Origin: Aliiroseovarius sp.
GTDB lineage: Bacteria > Pseudomonadota > Alphaproteobacteria > Rhodobacterales > Rhodobacteraceae
Direction of reading: 5' to 3'
DNA: 64,000 nucleotides
NCBI RefSeq assembly: GCF_030148435.1
Contig: NZ_JASBTN010000081.1
Coordinates: forward strand, 62,001-126,000
Below the pieces are notes generated by a model that was not told where the DNA came from, searched no databases, and was given only the letters and a program-made list of their open reading frames with translations. Numbering within the stretch: position 1 is the first letter of the stretch; the number at the start of each line of letters is the position of its first letter. Position numbers and translations under genes: made by a program. Below, one piece after another: positions 9,140 through 19,418 of the stretch.

Positions 9140-10594
9140 ATGTCCGACTTTTTCGAAGAGCCCGAGACCCCGCAGAATGGCGCAAACGCACCGGAATTCA
9201 CGGTGTCCGAAATCTCGGGTGCCGTGAAAAAGACCATCGAGGGCGCCTTCGGCCGGGTCCGCGTGCGCGGCGAGGTGGGGCGCGTGTTCAAGGCGCGGTC
9301 TGGGCACCTCTATTACGACGTGAAGGACGACCGGAACGTGCTGGCCTGCACCACCTGGAAGGGCCAGGCGTCACGCCTGTCGGTGCAGCCGGAGGAAGGG
9401 CTTGAGGTCATCGTGACCGGCAAGCTGACCGCTTTCGGGGCGCAGTCGAAATACAACCTGAACGTCGAAGAGGTCGAGGTCGCGGGCGAAGGCGCGCTGA
9501 TGGCCATGCTGGAAAAGCGCAAGAAGGCGCTGGCCGCCGAGGGGCTGTTCGCCGAGGAGCGAAAACAGCGCCTGCCTTATCTGCCCGGGGTCATCGGTGT
9601 GATCACCTCGCCCTCCGGCGCGGTCATTCGCGATATTCTGCACCGGCTGCGCGACCGCTTTCCGCGCAAGGTGCTGATCTGGCCGGTGGCGGTGCAGGGG
9701 GCCGCCTGCGCGCCGGAGGTGGCCCGCGCCATCGAAGGATTCAACCTGCTGACCCCGGGCGGCGCGCTGCCCCGGCCGGACCTGCTGATCGTTGCGCGGG
9801 GCGGGGGCTCGATCGAGGATCTGTGGGGGTTCAACGAGGAAATCGTCGCGCGGGCGGTGGCGGCGTCCGGAATCCCGCTGATCTCGGCGGTGGGGCACGA
9901 GACCGATACGACGCTGATCGACTATGTTTCGGACCTGCGCGCGCCGACACCGACGGCGGCGGCAGAACATGCGGTGCCGGTGCGGCTGGAACTGATGTCC
10001 TGGGTTGAGGATCAGGGTGCGCGAATGAGCCGGGCGATGGGGCAGGGCGTGATGCAGCGCGGCCAGCGGCTGCGCGACCTGGCGAGGGCGTTGCCCCGGG
10101 CCGAGGCGCTGCTGGACGGGCCGCGCCAGCGGCTGGACCACGCGGGCCTGCGCCTGCCCACGGCGCTGAAGGGGATGACGGATGCGCGCCGGGTGCAACT
10201 GACCCAGGCTTCGGCCGGGTTGCGCCCCCATGTGCTGGCCGCGCGACTTGCGCCGCAGCGCGACCGGGTGGAGGCCGCGGGCGCCAGGCTGGACCGTGCC
10301 TTCGCCGCCCTGACGGATGGGCATCGCAAGCGGCTGGATGCCCTGGAGCGGATGCGCCAGACGCTGGGATATACCGAAACCCTGCGGCGCGGTTATGCCG
10401 TGGTGCGTGGCGATGGCGATGTGGTGACAACCCGGACAGCGGCGGGCAGGGCCGCGGCGTTGGAGATCGAGTTCGCCGATGGGGTGATTGCGGTGGGTGG
10501 GGGCGCTGCCCCCTCGGGCTCCGGGTCGCCGTCCGGACCCAAGCCTGCAAAGAAGTCGAAACCTCCCACGCCTGAGCAGGGATCGCTGTTCTGA
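9140..10594 (+). CDS. xseA: Exodeoxyribonuclease VII large subunit
   Basis: Catalytic subunit of ExoVII, which degrades single-stranded DNA into oligonucleotides. The 484-residue protein has an N-terminal OB-fold (about residues 15-110: VRVRGEVG ... YYDVKDD ... VTGKLTAFG), then the catalytic domain with [30 protein letters not shown] and [11 protein letters not shown], and a coiled-coil C-terminal part. The ATG at 9140 with GGAG upstream is preferred to an in-frame ATG at 8927. The low-complexity Gly/Pro/Lys tail (last 30 residues) is not conserved. The small subunit xseB is not in the window. Confidence 0.95.
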   Translation: MSDFFEEPETPQNGANAPEFTVSEISGAVKKTIEGAFGRVRVRGEVGRVFKARSGHLYYDVKDDRNVLACTTWKGQASRLSVQPEEGLEVIVTGKLTAFGAQSKYNLNVEEVEVAGEGALMAMLEKRKKALAAEGLFAEERKQRLPYLPGVIGVITSPSGAVIRDILHRLRDRFPRKVLIWPVAVQGAACAPEVARAIEGFNLLTPGGALPRPDLLIVARGGGSIEDLWGFNEEIVARAVAASGIPLISAVGHETDTTLIDYVSDLRAPTPTAAAEHAVPVRLELMSWVEDQGARMSRAMGQGVMQRGQRLRDLARALPRAEALLDGPRQRLDHAGLRLPTALKGMTDARRVQLTQASAGLRPHVLAARLAPQRDRVEAAGARLDRAFAALTDGHRKRLDALERMRQTLGYTETLRRGYAVVRGDGDVVTTRTAAGRAAALEIEFADGVIAVGGGAAPSGSGSPSGPKPAKKSKPPTPEQGSLF

Positions 10595-10627
10595 ACCGTC
10601 ACCGCACGGCGTGTCGAAGGCGCCGGG

Positions 10628-11647
10628 TTACTTCCGGTGTGGTTTTCCACCCGGTTTTGCACCCAGTTTACCACTTGGTTTGCCACCCCGTCCGGGCCCG
10701 GTCGCACGGGGTGTGCCCGGGGCCTTGCCGGCTTTTCCCGCTTTGCCGAAACTGCCTGCGCCGGGTTTGCCTCCCGGTTTGCTACCTGTGCGCCCCGGTT
10801 TGCCGGGTTTGCCCGCACCCGCACGGGCGGGGCGTTCGCCAGGCTTTTCAGCGGTGCCACCCCGGCGTGTGCGCACCGGTTTCTTGGTCGGCGTTTCCTC
10901 CAGCCCCAGTTGGTCACGCAGCACACGGGGGCGGACCTCTTCGACTTCGCCTGCCTTCAACTCGCCCAGACGGAAGGGGCCGTAGCTGACGCGCAACAGG
11001 CGGTTCACGGAGAGGCCGATCGCCTCCATCGCGCGGCGAATTTCGCGGTTCTTGCCTTCGCGCAGGGACACGGTCAGCCAGGCGTTCGCGCCCTGTTGGC
11101 GGTCCAGCGACACGCCCATCGGCTGGAACCGCTCGCCGTCGACGGTGATGCCCTTGCGCAGTGGCGTCAGGCTGTCCTCGGTCGGCGCGCCCTTGACCCG
11201 CACACGGTACTTGCGCACCCAGCCGGTCGAGGGCAGTTCCAACTGGCGCTTGATCCCGCCGTCATTCGTGAGCAGCAACAGCCCCTCGGAATTCAAGTCG
11301 AGCCGCCCCACGGACATCACGCGCGGCATGTCCCCGGGCAGGGCGTCGAACACCGTCTCACGCCCCTTTTCGTCCTTCGCCGTGGTCACAAGCCCGGTGG
11401 GTTTGTAATAGAGCCACAGGCGCGGCGGTTCGGGCTCCGCGAGCGGGGCTTCGTCCACCATGATCTTGTCACGCGGGCCGACGTTCAGGGCCGGGCTGTC
11501 GATCCGCTTGCCGTTGACGGACACACGGCCCGCCTCGATCATGCGTTCGGCCTCGCGGCGGCTGGCGACGCCGGCGCGGGCCAGCACCTTGGCGATGCGT
11601 TCGCCTGGTGTGGTCGGCGTGGGCGATTTCTTTTGATCCTTGCTCAT
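10628..11647 (-). CDS. rluB: 23S rRNA pseudouridine synthase, RluB/RsuA family
   Basis: Converts a uridine in rRNA to pseudouridine. The 339-residue protein has an N-terminal S4 RNA-binding domain (about residues 16-62) and the catalytic GRLDLNSEGLLLLTNDG motif with Asp117, then the KYRVRVKG and EGKNREIRRAME blocks. The last 80 residues are an unstructured basic tail dominated by Gly, Lys and Pro, common in alphaproteobacterial RluB proteins and likely to bind RNA non-specifically. Subfamily choice (RluB rather than RluE/RsuA) rests on the long tail and S4 domain. Confidence 0.88.
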   Translation of the reverse strand: MSKDQKKSPTPTTPGERIAKVLARAGVASRREAERMIEAGRVSVNGKRIDSPALNVGPRDKIMVDEAPLAEPEPPRLWLYYKPTGLVTTAKDEKGRETVFDALPGDMPRVMSVGRLDLNSEGLLLLTNDGGIKRQLELPSTGWVRKYRVRVKGAPTEDSLTPLRKGITVDGERFQPMGVSLDRQQGANAWLTVSLREGKNREIRRAMEAIGLSVNRLLRVSYGPFRLGELKAGEVEEVRPRVLRDQLGLEETPTKKPVRTRRGGTAEKPGERPARAGAGKPGKPGRTGSKPGGKPGAGSFGKAGKAGKAPGTPRATGPGRGGKPSGKLGAKPGGKPHRK

Positions 11648-11730
11648 GCCTCCGCATAGCGCGCTGCGGCTCGAAGGGAAAGGCCTGGTAATGGGTTGGC
11701 AAAGCGGCGCGGGCAGGGCAACAAGGCTGC

Positions 11731-12183
11731 ATGAGCCCGTTCATCAGCCATATGGCCCCCGCGCTGGAGGAAGCCCACGCCGCCGCTGCCCGTGGCGAAG
11801 TGCCGGTGGGCGCCGTGGTCGTGTCCCCTTCCGGCGAGGTGGTGGCGCGGGCCGGGAACCGGACTCGGGAGCTGAACGACCCTTCCGCCCATGCCGAGGT
11901 GCTGGCGATCCGCGCTGCCTGCGCGGCAGCAGGCAGCGAACGTCTGCCGGATCATGACATCTACGTGACGTTGGAGCCCTGCCCGATGTGCGCCATGGTG
12001 ATCTCGGCTGCGCGTATTCGCAGGCTGTACTACGGCGCGGCAGATCCGAAATCCGGCGGAGTGGCACAGGGCCCCCGGATATTCTCGCACCCGCAATGTC
12101 ACCATGTGCCCGAGATCTATGACGGGCTGTGCGCCGAGGAGGCCGAGCTGCTGTTGAAATCGTTCTTTGCCGAGCGGAGGTAG
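11731..12183 (+). CDS. tadA: tRNA-specific adenosine deaminase TadA
   Basis: Deaminates adenosine 34 to inosine in tRNA-Arg(ACG). The 150-residue protein is a cytidine-deaminase fold with zinc ligands His54, Cys84 and Cys87 (HAE and PCPMC) and the proton shuttle Glu56. The order EVPVGAVVV, NDPSAHAEVLAI, TLEPCPMCAMVI, RIRRLYYGAADPKSGG is typical of TadA. Essential in most bacteria. The following VOC-family gene starts 2 bp after its stop, so they probably share a transcript. Confidence 0.93.
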   Translation: MSPFISHMAPALEEAHAAAARGEVPVGAVVVSPSGEVVARAGNRTRELNDPSAHAEVLAIRAACAAAGSERLPDHDIYVTLEPCPMCAMVISAARIRRLYYGAADPKSGGVAQGPRIFSHPQCHHVPEIYDGLCAEEAELLLKSFFAERR

Positions 12184-12185
12184 CC

Positions 12186-12623
12186 ATGGACTATGAAACT
12201 GTTTCCGCTGCGGATTTCGGTCGGCAGCTGAGGGGGGTGGGGGTGAACCTCCTGACCCGTGACGTGAAAGCCAAGGTGGCGTTCCTGACCGGGGTCTTCC
12301 GGATGCAGGCGCACCGGGTCACGGCGGATTTCGCAATTCTGACTTACGGGGATGCGGTGTTCCAGATCCACGCCGATCACACCTATCACAGCCACCCGCT
12401 GCCCGCGCTACTGCCTGAAGCCGGGGCGCGCGGGGCGGGAGTGGAGCTGCGGCTCTATGACAGCGACCCGAACGCGGCTGCCAGCCGGGCCGAGGCGCAT
12501 GGCGCGACCCTGTTGCAGGCGCCCGAAAACAAGCCGCACGGGCTGCGCGAATGCGTGATCCTGGACGCCGAGGGCTATGCCTGGGTGCCGTCGCGCCCGC
12601 TGACGCCGGATGAAGAGGTGTAG
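12186..12623 (+). CDS. VOC-family (glyoxalase/bleomycin-resistance-like) protein
   Basis: A 145-residue protein with the vicinal oxygen chelate fold: LTRDVKAKVAFLTGVF at the start, then FQIHADHTY, ELRLYDSDPNAAASRAEAHGATLL and LRECVILDAEGYAWVPS. Such proteins bind divalent metals and act on small aldehydes, antibiotics or aromatic diols; no specific role can be assigned. The start is set by GGAGGTAG upstream, inside the tadA 3' end. Confidence 0.75.
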   Translation: MDYETVSAADFGRQLRGVGVNLLTRDVKAKVAFLTGVFRMQAHRVTADFAILTYGDAVFQIHADHTYHSHPLPALLPEAGARGAGVELRLYDSDPNAAASRAEAHGATLLQAPENKPHGLRECVILDAEGYAWVPSRPLTPDEEV

Positions 12624-12703
12624 ACGCCCGTGTCCTGCCAGTTGCCCGGTCTCGCGGCCGTCTGCCTGGCCTGACAATTTCCCTTCGAAGGAAACTGAAC
12701 CGG

Positions 12704-13396
12704 TCAGATCTCGATCGCCTGCATTACCTCGGGCTCGATCACATCCACCCCCGGCAGGCCCTGGGCCAGCACTTCGGCGGATTGTTCGAGAAACGGGAAG
12801 GTGCGGTAGTGGCAGGGGATCACGGTCTTGAAATCGAAGTAACGCCGCGCCGCATAGGCCGCGCGCGACATGTCCATGGTGAAATGCCCGCCCGCGCAGA
12901 GTATGCCGATGTCGGGTGCGTGGATATCGCCCATCCATTCCATATCGGCCATGATGTCGGTGTCGCCGCTTACATAGATCGTTCGACCCTCAGCTGCGAT
13001 CATGAACCCGGCTTCGGCGCCGGTGTAGGTCGGGCCGTTGCCATTCGCCATCGAGGACGAATGTACCGCGTTCACCATCGTCACCGCCACGTCGCCCAGC
13101 ATGACCGTGCCGCCCTTGTTGAAGCCGACTGTCGAGATGCTGTGCTTGCCTTCCCACCACTGCATCAGGTCATAGATGCCGACGGCGGGAACCCCCAGCC
13201 CGGTGCAGATCGCGGGAGCGTCGCCCGCGTGGTCGCCGTGGCCGTGAGTGATCAGCACATGCGTCGTGCCTGCAATCGCCTCCTGCCGGCGTGATTCGTC
13301 AAACATGGGATTTCCGGTGATCCAGGGGTCCAGCAAAAGCACCTGGTTGCCGATCTCGATGCGGAAACTCGCGTGGCCCAGCCATGTGATTTTCAT
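12704..13396 (-). CDS. Metallo-beta-lactamase-fold hydrolase, UPF0173 family
   Basis: The 230-residue protein has HGHGDH (His51, His53, Asp55, His56) plus further His and Asp ligands in YVSGDTDIM and ILCAGGHFTMD, the dinuclear zinc site of the superfamily. The order ITWLGHASFRIE, LLDPWITGNP and PCHYRTFP is that of UPF0173 (YtkL-like) hydrolases. Cytoplasmic. Substrate unknown. The start at 13396 is chosen because GGGAGGA lies upstream; the in-frame start 18 bases earlier has none. Confidence 0.85.
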   Translation of the reverse strand: MKITWLGHASFRIEIGNQVLLLDPWITGNPMFDESRRQEAIAGTTHVLITHGHGDHAGDAPAICTGLGVPAVGIYDLMQWWEGKHSISTVGFNKGGTVMLGDVAVTMVNAVHSSSMANGNGPTYTGAEAGFMIAAEGRTIYVSGDTDIMADMEWMGDIHAPDIGILCAGGHFTMDMSRAAYAARRYFDFKTVIPCHYRTFPFLEQSAEVLAQGLPGVDVIEPEVMQAIEI

Positions 13397-13585
13397 TTGC
13401 AATCCTCCCGTCAAATCTTCACCTCACAGTAGCAGCAATTCGGAGCCTGTCACGTGGACCCGACCGCTTCGGTACGCCCGCCGTTCCGATGCGGTGGCCC
13501 CGGGGGCGGCCCTACCGCCGCCACATGCTTGCCCATCCGGTCCCCGGACGCTAAACGACAAGGCGAAACTCATCTGGAGCGCCCC

Positions 13586-13873
13586 ATGTCGATCGACATC
13601 GAAACCGCACGCAAAGTGGCCCATCTGGCCCGGATCCGGGTGGAGGAAGACCGCCTTCCCGCCCTGGCTCAGGAATTCAACGACATCCTCGGCTTCATTG
13701 AACAGCTGAACGAGGTGGACGTGGAGGGCATCGAGCCCATGACCTCGGTCACGCCGATGCGGCTGAAGCGCCGCGCCGATGTGGTGACTGATGGCGACCA
13801 GCAGGAGAAAATCCTGAAGAACGCCCCCGATGCCCGCGAGGGCTTCTTTGCCGTGCCCAAGGTGGTCGAATAA
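13586..13873 (+). CDS. gatC: Aspartyl/glutamyl-tRNA(Asn/Gln) amidotransferase subunit C
   Basis: Small subunit of the GatCAB complex that turns misacylated Glu-tRNA(Gln) and Asp-tRNA(Asn) into the amidated forms. The 95-residue protein shows the GatC pattern: [14 protein letters not shown]-like [23 protein letters not shown] and the [11 protein letters not shown] segment. Its stop overlaps the gatA start (TAATG, 13871-13875), which implies translational coupling. gatB is not in the window. Confidence 0.95.
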   Translation: MSIDIETARKVAHLARIRVEEDRLPALAQEFNDILGFIEQLNEVDVEGIEPMTSVTPMRLKRRADVVTDGDQQEKILKNAPDAREGFFAVPKVVE

Positions 13874-15354
13874 TGACTGAACTGAACAAACTGACGATTG
13901 CCGCCGCGCGTGATGCGCTGAAGGCCGGGGATGTGACCTCGGTCGAGCTGACCCGCGCCTGCCTGACGGAAATCGACGCGGCCGATGCCCTGGGGGCTTT
14001 CGTGCACAAGACGCCGGACCTGGCACTGGAACAGGCGGCCGCGGCCGACACCCGGATCAAGGCCGGAGACGCGCCGGACATGTGCGGCATTCCGCTGGGC
14101 ATCAAGGATCTGTTCTGCACCAAGGGTGTGAACAGTCAGGCGGCTTCGGCCATTCTGAACGGGTTCAGGCCGGAATACGAATCGACCGTCAGCCAGAACC
14201 TTCTGGACGCGGGCGCGGTCATGCTGGGCAAGCTCAACATGGACGAGTTTGCCATGGGATCGTCGAACGAGACCTCGGTCTATGGCAATGCGGTGAACCC
14301 GTGGAAGGTGGACGGGCGCAACCTGACGCCGGGCGGCTCCTCCGGTGGTTCGGCCAGCGCCGTGGCGGCCGACCTGTGCCTTGCGGCGACCGGCACCGAC
14401 ACCGGCGGCTCGATCCGCCAGCCCGCCGCCTTTACCGGCATTACCGGCATCAAGCCCACCTATGGCCGCTGCTCGCGCTGGGGCATTGTCGCCTTTGCGT
14501 CCTCGCTGGACCAGGCCGGGCCGATGACCAAGGACGTGCGCGACGCGGCGATCATGCTGGAAGCCATGTGCGGCCATGATCCCAAGGATTCGACCAGCGC
14601 CGACCTTCCGGTGCCGAATTTCGAGGCGATGCTGACCGGCGACATCAAGGGCAAGGTGATTGGCATCCCGCGCGAATACCGGATGGATGGCATGCCCGCC
14701 GAGATCGAGAAGCTCTGGTCTGACGGCTCCGCCATGCTGAAGGACGCGGGCGCCGAGATCCGGGACATTTCGCTGCCGCACACGAAATACGCGCTGCCGG
14801 CCTATTACGTGATCGCACCCGCCGAAGCCTCGTCCAACCTGGCGCGCTATGACGGCGTGAAATACGGCCACCGCGCCAAGCTGGCCGCCGGTGATGGCAT
14901 CAATGACATGTACGAGAAAACCCGCGCCGAAGGTTTCGGCGACGAGGTGCAGCGTCGGGTCATGGTCGGCACCTATGTGCTGTCGGCGGGCTTCTATGAC
15001 GCCTATTACAACCGCGCACGCCGGGTGCGGAACCTGATCAAGCGCGACTTCGAGACCGTCTTTGCCGAAGGGGTCGATGCGATCCTGACCCCGGCCACCC
15101 CGTCGGCGGCCTTCGGCCTGGGCGAGATGGCGGATGCGGATCCGGTCAAGATGTACCTCAACGACGTCTTTACCGTGACCGTGAACCTGGCCGGTTTGCC
15201 GGGCATTTCCGTACCCGCCGGGCTGGACGCACAGGGGCTGCCGCTGGGTCTGCAGCTGATCGGTCGCCCTTGGGAAGAGGGCGATCTGCTGAATTTCGCC
15301 CAAGTGCTGGAGGATCGGGCCGGCTTCGTAGCAAAGCCCGCGAAATGGTGGTAA
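13873..15354 (+). CDS. gatA: Aspartyl/glutamyl-tRNA(Asn/Gln) amidotransferase subunit A
   Basis: The glutaminase subunit of GatCAB. The 493-residue amidase-signature protein has the Ser-cisSer-Lys triad at Lys78 (PLGIKD), Ser156 (PGGSSGGS) and Ser180 ([10 protein letters not shown]). The C-terminal [15 protein letters not shown] block is also typical. Length is normal for the family. It is coupled to gatC by start-stop overlap. Confidence 0.97.
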   Translation: MTELNKLTIAAARDALKAGDVTSVELTRACLTEIDAADALGAFVHKTPDLALEQAAAADTRIKAGDAPDMCGIPLGIKDLFCTKGVNSQAASAILNGFRPEYESTVSQNLLDAGAVMLGKLNMDEFAMGSSNETSVYGNAVNPWKVDGRNLTPGGSSGGSASAVAADLCLAATGTDTGGSIRQPAAFTGITGIKPTYGRCSRWGIVAFASSLDQAGPMTKDVRDAAIMLEAMCGHDPKDSTSADLPVPNFEAMLTGDIKGKVIGIPREYRMDGMPAEIEKLWSDGSAMLKDAGAEIRDISLPHTKYALPAYYVIAPAEASSNLARYDGVKYGHRAKLAAGDGINDMYEKTRAEGFGDEVQRRVMVGTYVLSAGFYDAYYNRARRVRNLIKRDFETVFAEGVDAILTPATPSAAFGLGEMADADPVKMYLNDVFTVTVNLAGLPGISVPAGLDAQGLPLGLQLIGRPWEEGDLLNFAQVLEDRAGFVAKPAKWW

Positions 15355-15389
15355 GCCGCCGGGATCGACGCTGAAATCGAGGGGAAGAG

Positions 15390-16082
15390 ATGCGGGTTCT
15401 TTTGGTGACAATTGCATTGGGCGCTCTGGTGGCCTGTGCGCCGACGGTGCCGAATTCGGCAGCCGGGGTGGGTTTCGACGACTATGACCGCGCCCGCACC
15501 GGGCAGGGTCAGCCCTCTGCCGCGACGCCGGCCCCCGCGACGCCGCTGGCCGCGCCGGGCACCGTCAGCGCGGAAACGCTGGATGGCGACCCGGCCCCCA
15601 CGCCAGCTCCGGTCGCTGACGCCGGGGCCGTCGCCGGGGCTCCGCCCGCGCCGCTTCCGACCAGCATCTCGGACGAGCAGGATTTCGGCGCCGTGTCCGG
15701 ACGGGAGACTATCGAAAGCGACGCGGCCCGCATTGCCGCCAACCGCGCCGCCTATGTCCAGATCGAACCGACCGACCTGCCGCCCCGCCCGGGCGAAACC
15801 GGTCCGTCGATCGTCGCCTTTGCGCTGGCCACCAACAACCCGGTGGGCGCGCCGCTCTACACCCGGTCGCGCCTTTCAGGTGAAGCGCGGTTTGCCCGGA
15901 ACTGCTCGGAATACACCTCCTCGGACCTGGCCCAGCAGGATTTCCTGCGCCGCGGAGGGCCCAAGCGCGATCCCAAGGGGCTCGACCCCGATGGGGACGG
16001 TTTTGCCTGTTACTGGGATCCGACGCCCCTGCGTCAGGCCCGTGCGGCAGCGGCGGCTCCTGCCCCTGTTGTGAGCGAGTAA
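15390..16082 (+). CDS. Putative lipoprotein with Excalibur-like C-terminal motif
   Basis: A 230-residue protein with a lipoprotein signal ending in LVAC (Cys16). Residues 20-90 are a low-complexity Ala/Pro/Thr linker. Near the C-terminus NCSEYTSSD and DPDGDGFACYWDP form an Excalibur-type calcium-binding pattern (DxDxDGxxC). It should be exported, lipid-anchored and wall-associated. The next gene, an amidase, begins directly after its stop, which supports a shared envelope role. No specific function known. Confidence 0.72.
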   Translation: MRVLLVTIALGALVACAPTVPNSAAGVGFDDYDRARTGQGQPSAATPAPATPLAAPGTVSAETLDGDPAPTPAPVADAGAVAGAPPAPLPTSISDEQDFGAVSGRETIESDAARIAANRAAYVQIEPTDLPPRPGETGPSIVAFALATNNPVGAPLYTRSRLSGEARFARNCSEYTSSDLAQQDFLRRGGPKRDPKGLDPDGDGFACYWDPTPLRQARAAAAAPAPVVSE

Positions 16083-16769
16083 ATGCAGCCGATCCCGCAC
16101 CCCTCGCCGAATTTCGGCGAGCGGCGCGATGGGCTGCGGCCTGAGCTGGTGGTCCTGCATTATACCGCGATGGAGGATGTGCCTTCGGCGCTGGAGCGCC
16201 TGTGTTGCCCCGAGTTCGAGGTCTCGGCCCATTACCTGATTGCCCGTGACGGTACGCTCTACCAGCTTGTCGAGGAAGACAAACGCGCCTGGCATGCCGG
16301 GGGCGGGGATTGGCGGGGCCGGGGGGATGTGAATTCGCGTTCGATCGGCGTCGAGCTGGACAATCTCGGCGATCAGCCCTTCTCGCAACCGCTGATGCAG
16401 ACGCTGGAGAGGCTGCTGCCCGGCATCCTGTCCCGCTGGGGCATCCCGCCTGAGGGCGTGATCGGCCACAGCGATATGGCCCCCCGGCGCAAATCCGATC
16501 CGGGCAGGCGCTTCGACTGGGCACGTCTGGCCCGGCGGGGGCTGGGGGTCTGGCCGGAGCCACGGGAGGCTGCGCCGAACGAAGCAGAGTTCCTGCAGGC
16601 GGCAGAAACCTTCGGCTATGACAGCTCCTGGGGCATCGACGCGGTTCTGGATGCCTTTCGCCAGCGTTTTCGCCCCTGGGCGCACGGGCGGCTTGAGGCG
16701 CGGGACATGGGGGAAATGCTCGACCTCGCAGGGCGCTTCCCCATTGACCCCGCCCCCCCCAGCGCCTAG
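16083..16769 (+). CDS. N-acetylmuramoyl-L-alanine amidase, AmpD/amidase_2 family
   Basis: Cleaves the amide bond between muramic acid and the stem peptide. The 228-residue protein has the zinc-site pattern LVVLHYTAM (His26), AWHAGGG, SIGVELDN and GHSDMAPRRKSDPG (His and Asp ligand region), as in AmpD and AmiD. There is no signal peptide, so an AmpD-like role in cytoplasmic recycling of anhydromuropeptides is more likely than a periplasmic one. A C-terminal helical region (about 170-225) follows. The ATG directly abuts the stop of the lipoprotein gene. Confidence 0.88.
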   Translation: MQPIPHPSPNFGERRDGLRPELVVLHYTAMEDVPSALERLCCPEFEVSAHYLIARDGTLYQLVEEDKRAWHAGGGDWRGRGDVNSRSIGVELDNLGDQPFSQPLMQTLERLLPGILSRWGIPPEGVIGHSDMAPRRKSDPGRRFDWARLARRGLGVWPEPREAAPNEAEFLQAAETFGYDSSWGIDAVLDAFRQRFRPWAHGRLEARDMGEMLDLAGRFPIDPAPPSA

Positions 16770-16773
16770 GTCA

Positions 16774-17183
16774 GACAGCGCGCGGATGGCCGGATGGCCG
16801 CGGGTGACTGTCGGGGCTTGCCTCGGCGTGATCCGAGGAAAGTCCGGACTCCACAAGGCAACGGTGCCGGGTAACGCCCGGCGGGGGCAACCCCAGGGAA
16901 AGCGCCACAGAAAACAGACTACCTGGCTTTCGCCTGCGAAAGCTCGGGAAAAGGTGAAACGGTGGGGTAAGAGCCCACCGCGCCCCTGGCAACAGGGGCG
17001 GCACGGCAAGCCCCACCGGGAGCAATGCCAAATAGGGATCGCGCGGGGTTCGCCCCGGGGCCGCCTTGGCCCCAGCAGATCCGGGTTGGCAGCTTGAGCG
17101 TCCTGGCAACAGGCCGCCTAGAGGAATGGTCATCACCGGGGCAACCCGGGACAGAATCCGGCTTACAGGCCGTCCGCGCGTCT
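16774..17183 (+). ncRNA. rnpB: RNase P RNA (type A)
   Basis: The catalytic RNA that matures tRNA 5' ends. The universal 5' core GAGGAAAGTCCGGACTCC, the GAAACGGTGGGGTAAGAGC segment, AGAGGAATGGTCATCAC and the 3' core ACAGAATCCGGCTTACA are all present in order. The ends pair as helix P1 (GCGCGCGGATGGCC at the start with GGCCGTCCGCGCG at the end), which sets the boundaries within a few bases. Confidence 0.95.
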
Positions 17184-17220
17184 TATCTCCCTGTTCTGCG
17201 AGTGACTCTGAATAGCGTTA

Positions 17221-17309
17221 TTGATTGTTTATCTTATTGAATTTACTAAATTAAAACTTGCGTCGCCCCAGTTGTTTTTCCGCCATCACCAACTTAGATT
17301 CATTCTAAA
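17221..17309 (+). promoter_or_regulatory. Ferritin promoter region with an iron control element (Irr-type box)
   Basis: The 17 bases at 17293-17309 (CTTAGATTCATTCTAAA) match 14 of 17 positions of the ICE box consensus TTTAGAATTATTCTAAA bound by Irr in alphaproteobacteria. It lies 22 bases before the ferritin start. A very AT-rich stretch (17215-17260) just upstream may hold the promoter (TTGATT 17221-17226 and TACTAA 17244-17249, 17-base spacing, both weak). Irr at this place would repress ferritin when iron is low. Confidence 0.7.
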
Positions 17310-17330
17310 CAGTGATCCGAAGGAAAGCCC

Positions 17331-17852
17331 ATGACCCTGAACGCCAATGTTGCCACCGCGCTGAACAACCAGATCAATGCGGAGCTGAACGCCTCTTATA
17401 TCTATCTGTCGATGGCTGCCTGGTTCGACAATAACGGGCTGCCCGGATTTGCCCAATGGTTCCGTGGTCACAGCACCGAAGAGACCGAACACGGCATGCG
17501 CATCTATGACTTCCTTGTGCGCCGTGACGCTCCGGTCGAGCTTCAGGGCATTGCCGCGCCTCAAGCCGATTACAGCAGTGCCAAGGAGGTGCTGGAGGCT
17601 GCCTTGGCGCACGAGCGCAGCGTGACCGCACAGATCAACGCTCTGTTCGAGCTGGCCCAGTCGGAACGGGAGTTCTCGACCCAGAACATGCTGCAATGGT
17701 TCATCGAGGAACAGACCGAGGAAGAGGACCTGTTCCGCACCGTTCTGGACCAGGTGGATGCGGCGGGCGACAACCGCTGGAACCTGCTGCTGCTGGACAA
17801 GGAAATGGCAAATGGTCTGGGCCGGGATGCAGGGTCCGACGCCGAAGCCTGA
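17331..17852 (+). CDS. ftnA: Non-heme bacterial ferritin
   Basis: Iron storage protein that oxidises Fe(II) and stores it as ferric mineral in a 24-subunit shell. The 173-residue four-helix protein has ferroxidase residues Glu18, Glu51 and His54 (STEETEHG) and the ICQ-like QWFIEEQTEEEDLF helix with further Glu ligands. GGAAAG precedes the ATG. It is a single-gene unit, with the iron box upstream and a strong terminator downstream. Confidence 0.93.
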   Translation: MTLNANVATALNNQINAELNASYIYLSMAAWFDNNGLPGFAQWFRGHSTEETEHGMRIYDFLVRRDAPVELQGIAAPQADYSSAKEVLEAALAHERSVTAQINALFELAQSEREFSTQNMLQWFIEEQTEEEDLFRTVLDQVDAAGDNRWNLLLLDKEMANGLGRDAGSDAEA

Positions 17853-17871
17853 TCAGACCGGACCCTACAGA

Positions 17872-17897
17872 AAAGGGGAGGCCGTGGCCTCCCCTTT
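17872..17897. terminator. Bidirectional terminator between ferritin and formaldehyde dehydrogenase genes
   Basis: A 12-bp perfect stem (AAAGGGGAGGCC and its complement) around a 2-base loop lies between convergent genes that end at 17852 (+) and 17931 (-). The A/T ends of the stem give a T run on either strand. Confidence 0.85.
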
Positions 17898-17930
17898 CGC
17901 ATGTCTGACGGGCGGGATCAGAAATTTACC

Positions 17931-19067
<1,137 letters not shown>

Positions 19068-19418
19068 TGGAGATCCTCCTGTTGTTTCGCACAAACTGCG
19101 CGAATTGCCGCATGTTTTCAACTTGGGAACGACCTTGCCTTGTCCCCCACCGACAAACATGTTCCGAAGCAGCGATGAAACGGATCCTATTCCCCGCCAC
19201 CATCGGTCTGAACCCTTGCGGGGGAGTACCCCGCAGTGGAGTTTTGTTCAGATGCGTCCTGAAATGGGGGCTCGCTTTTCAGATCAACCTCGGGGGGCTT
19301 CGAACCTGGCGGGAACCTGCTGGCCGGCTCCCTTGATCGTGTCGAGCGCCGCCTTTGCCCGGGCGGTGTCATGGGGTTTTGCGGGTCAAGTCGTGAGCCG
19401 ACTTAATCCCGAAATGCC
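19068..19418. other. 351-bp intergenic stretch without a recognised gene
   Basis: Lies between the frmA start and the imuB stop, both leftward. It contains a 61-codon open frame on the minus strand (19372-19187) with no ribosome site and no family resemblance. It also has a single GAAC half-site with the same AAAA context as the imuB LexA box (19249-19242) but no second half-site. In other bacteria dnaE2 follows imuB at this place; nothing here resembles it. Confidence 0.6.

Noticed and set aside
10630-10880. CRISPR-like or tandem-repeat array
   Set aside because: The short repeats are codon repeats of the RluB tail, with no spacers of constant length.
13669-15417. A 582-codon minus-strand frame opposite gatA
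   Set aside because: gatA has all catalytic residues; the opposite frame has no recognisable family.
16876-17009. Coding frames across 16.8-17.2 kb
   Set aside because: They run through the conserved RNase P RNA core, which explains the sequence.
19242-19260. Possible third LexA box downstream of imuB
   Set aside because: Only one GAAC half is present with a similar AAAA context; the second half does not match at the 7-base spacing.
19290-19330. tRNA-like TTCGAA loop on the minus strand
   Set aside because: The flanking bases do not pair as a T-stem, and no anticodon or acceptor stem is found at the right distances.
19187-19372. 61-codon minus-strand frame between frmA and imuB
   Set aside because: No ribosome site, low-complexity Pro/Ser/Arg composition, and no resemblance to dnaE2 or any family known to me.
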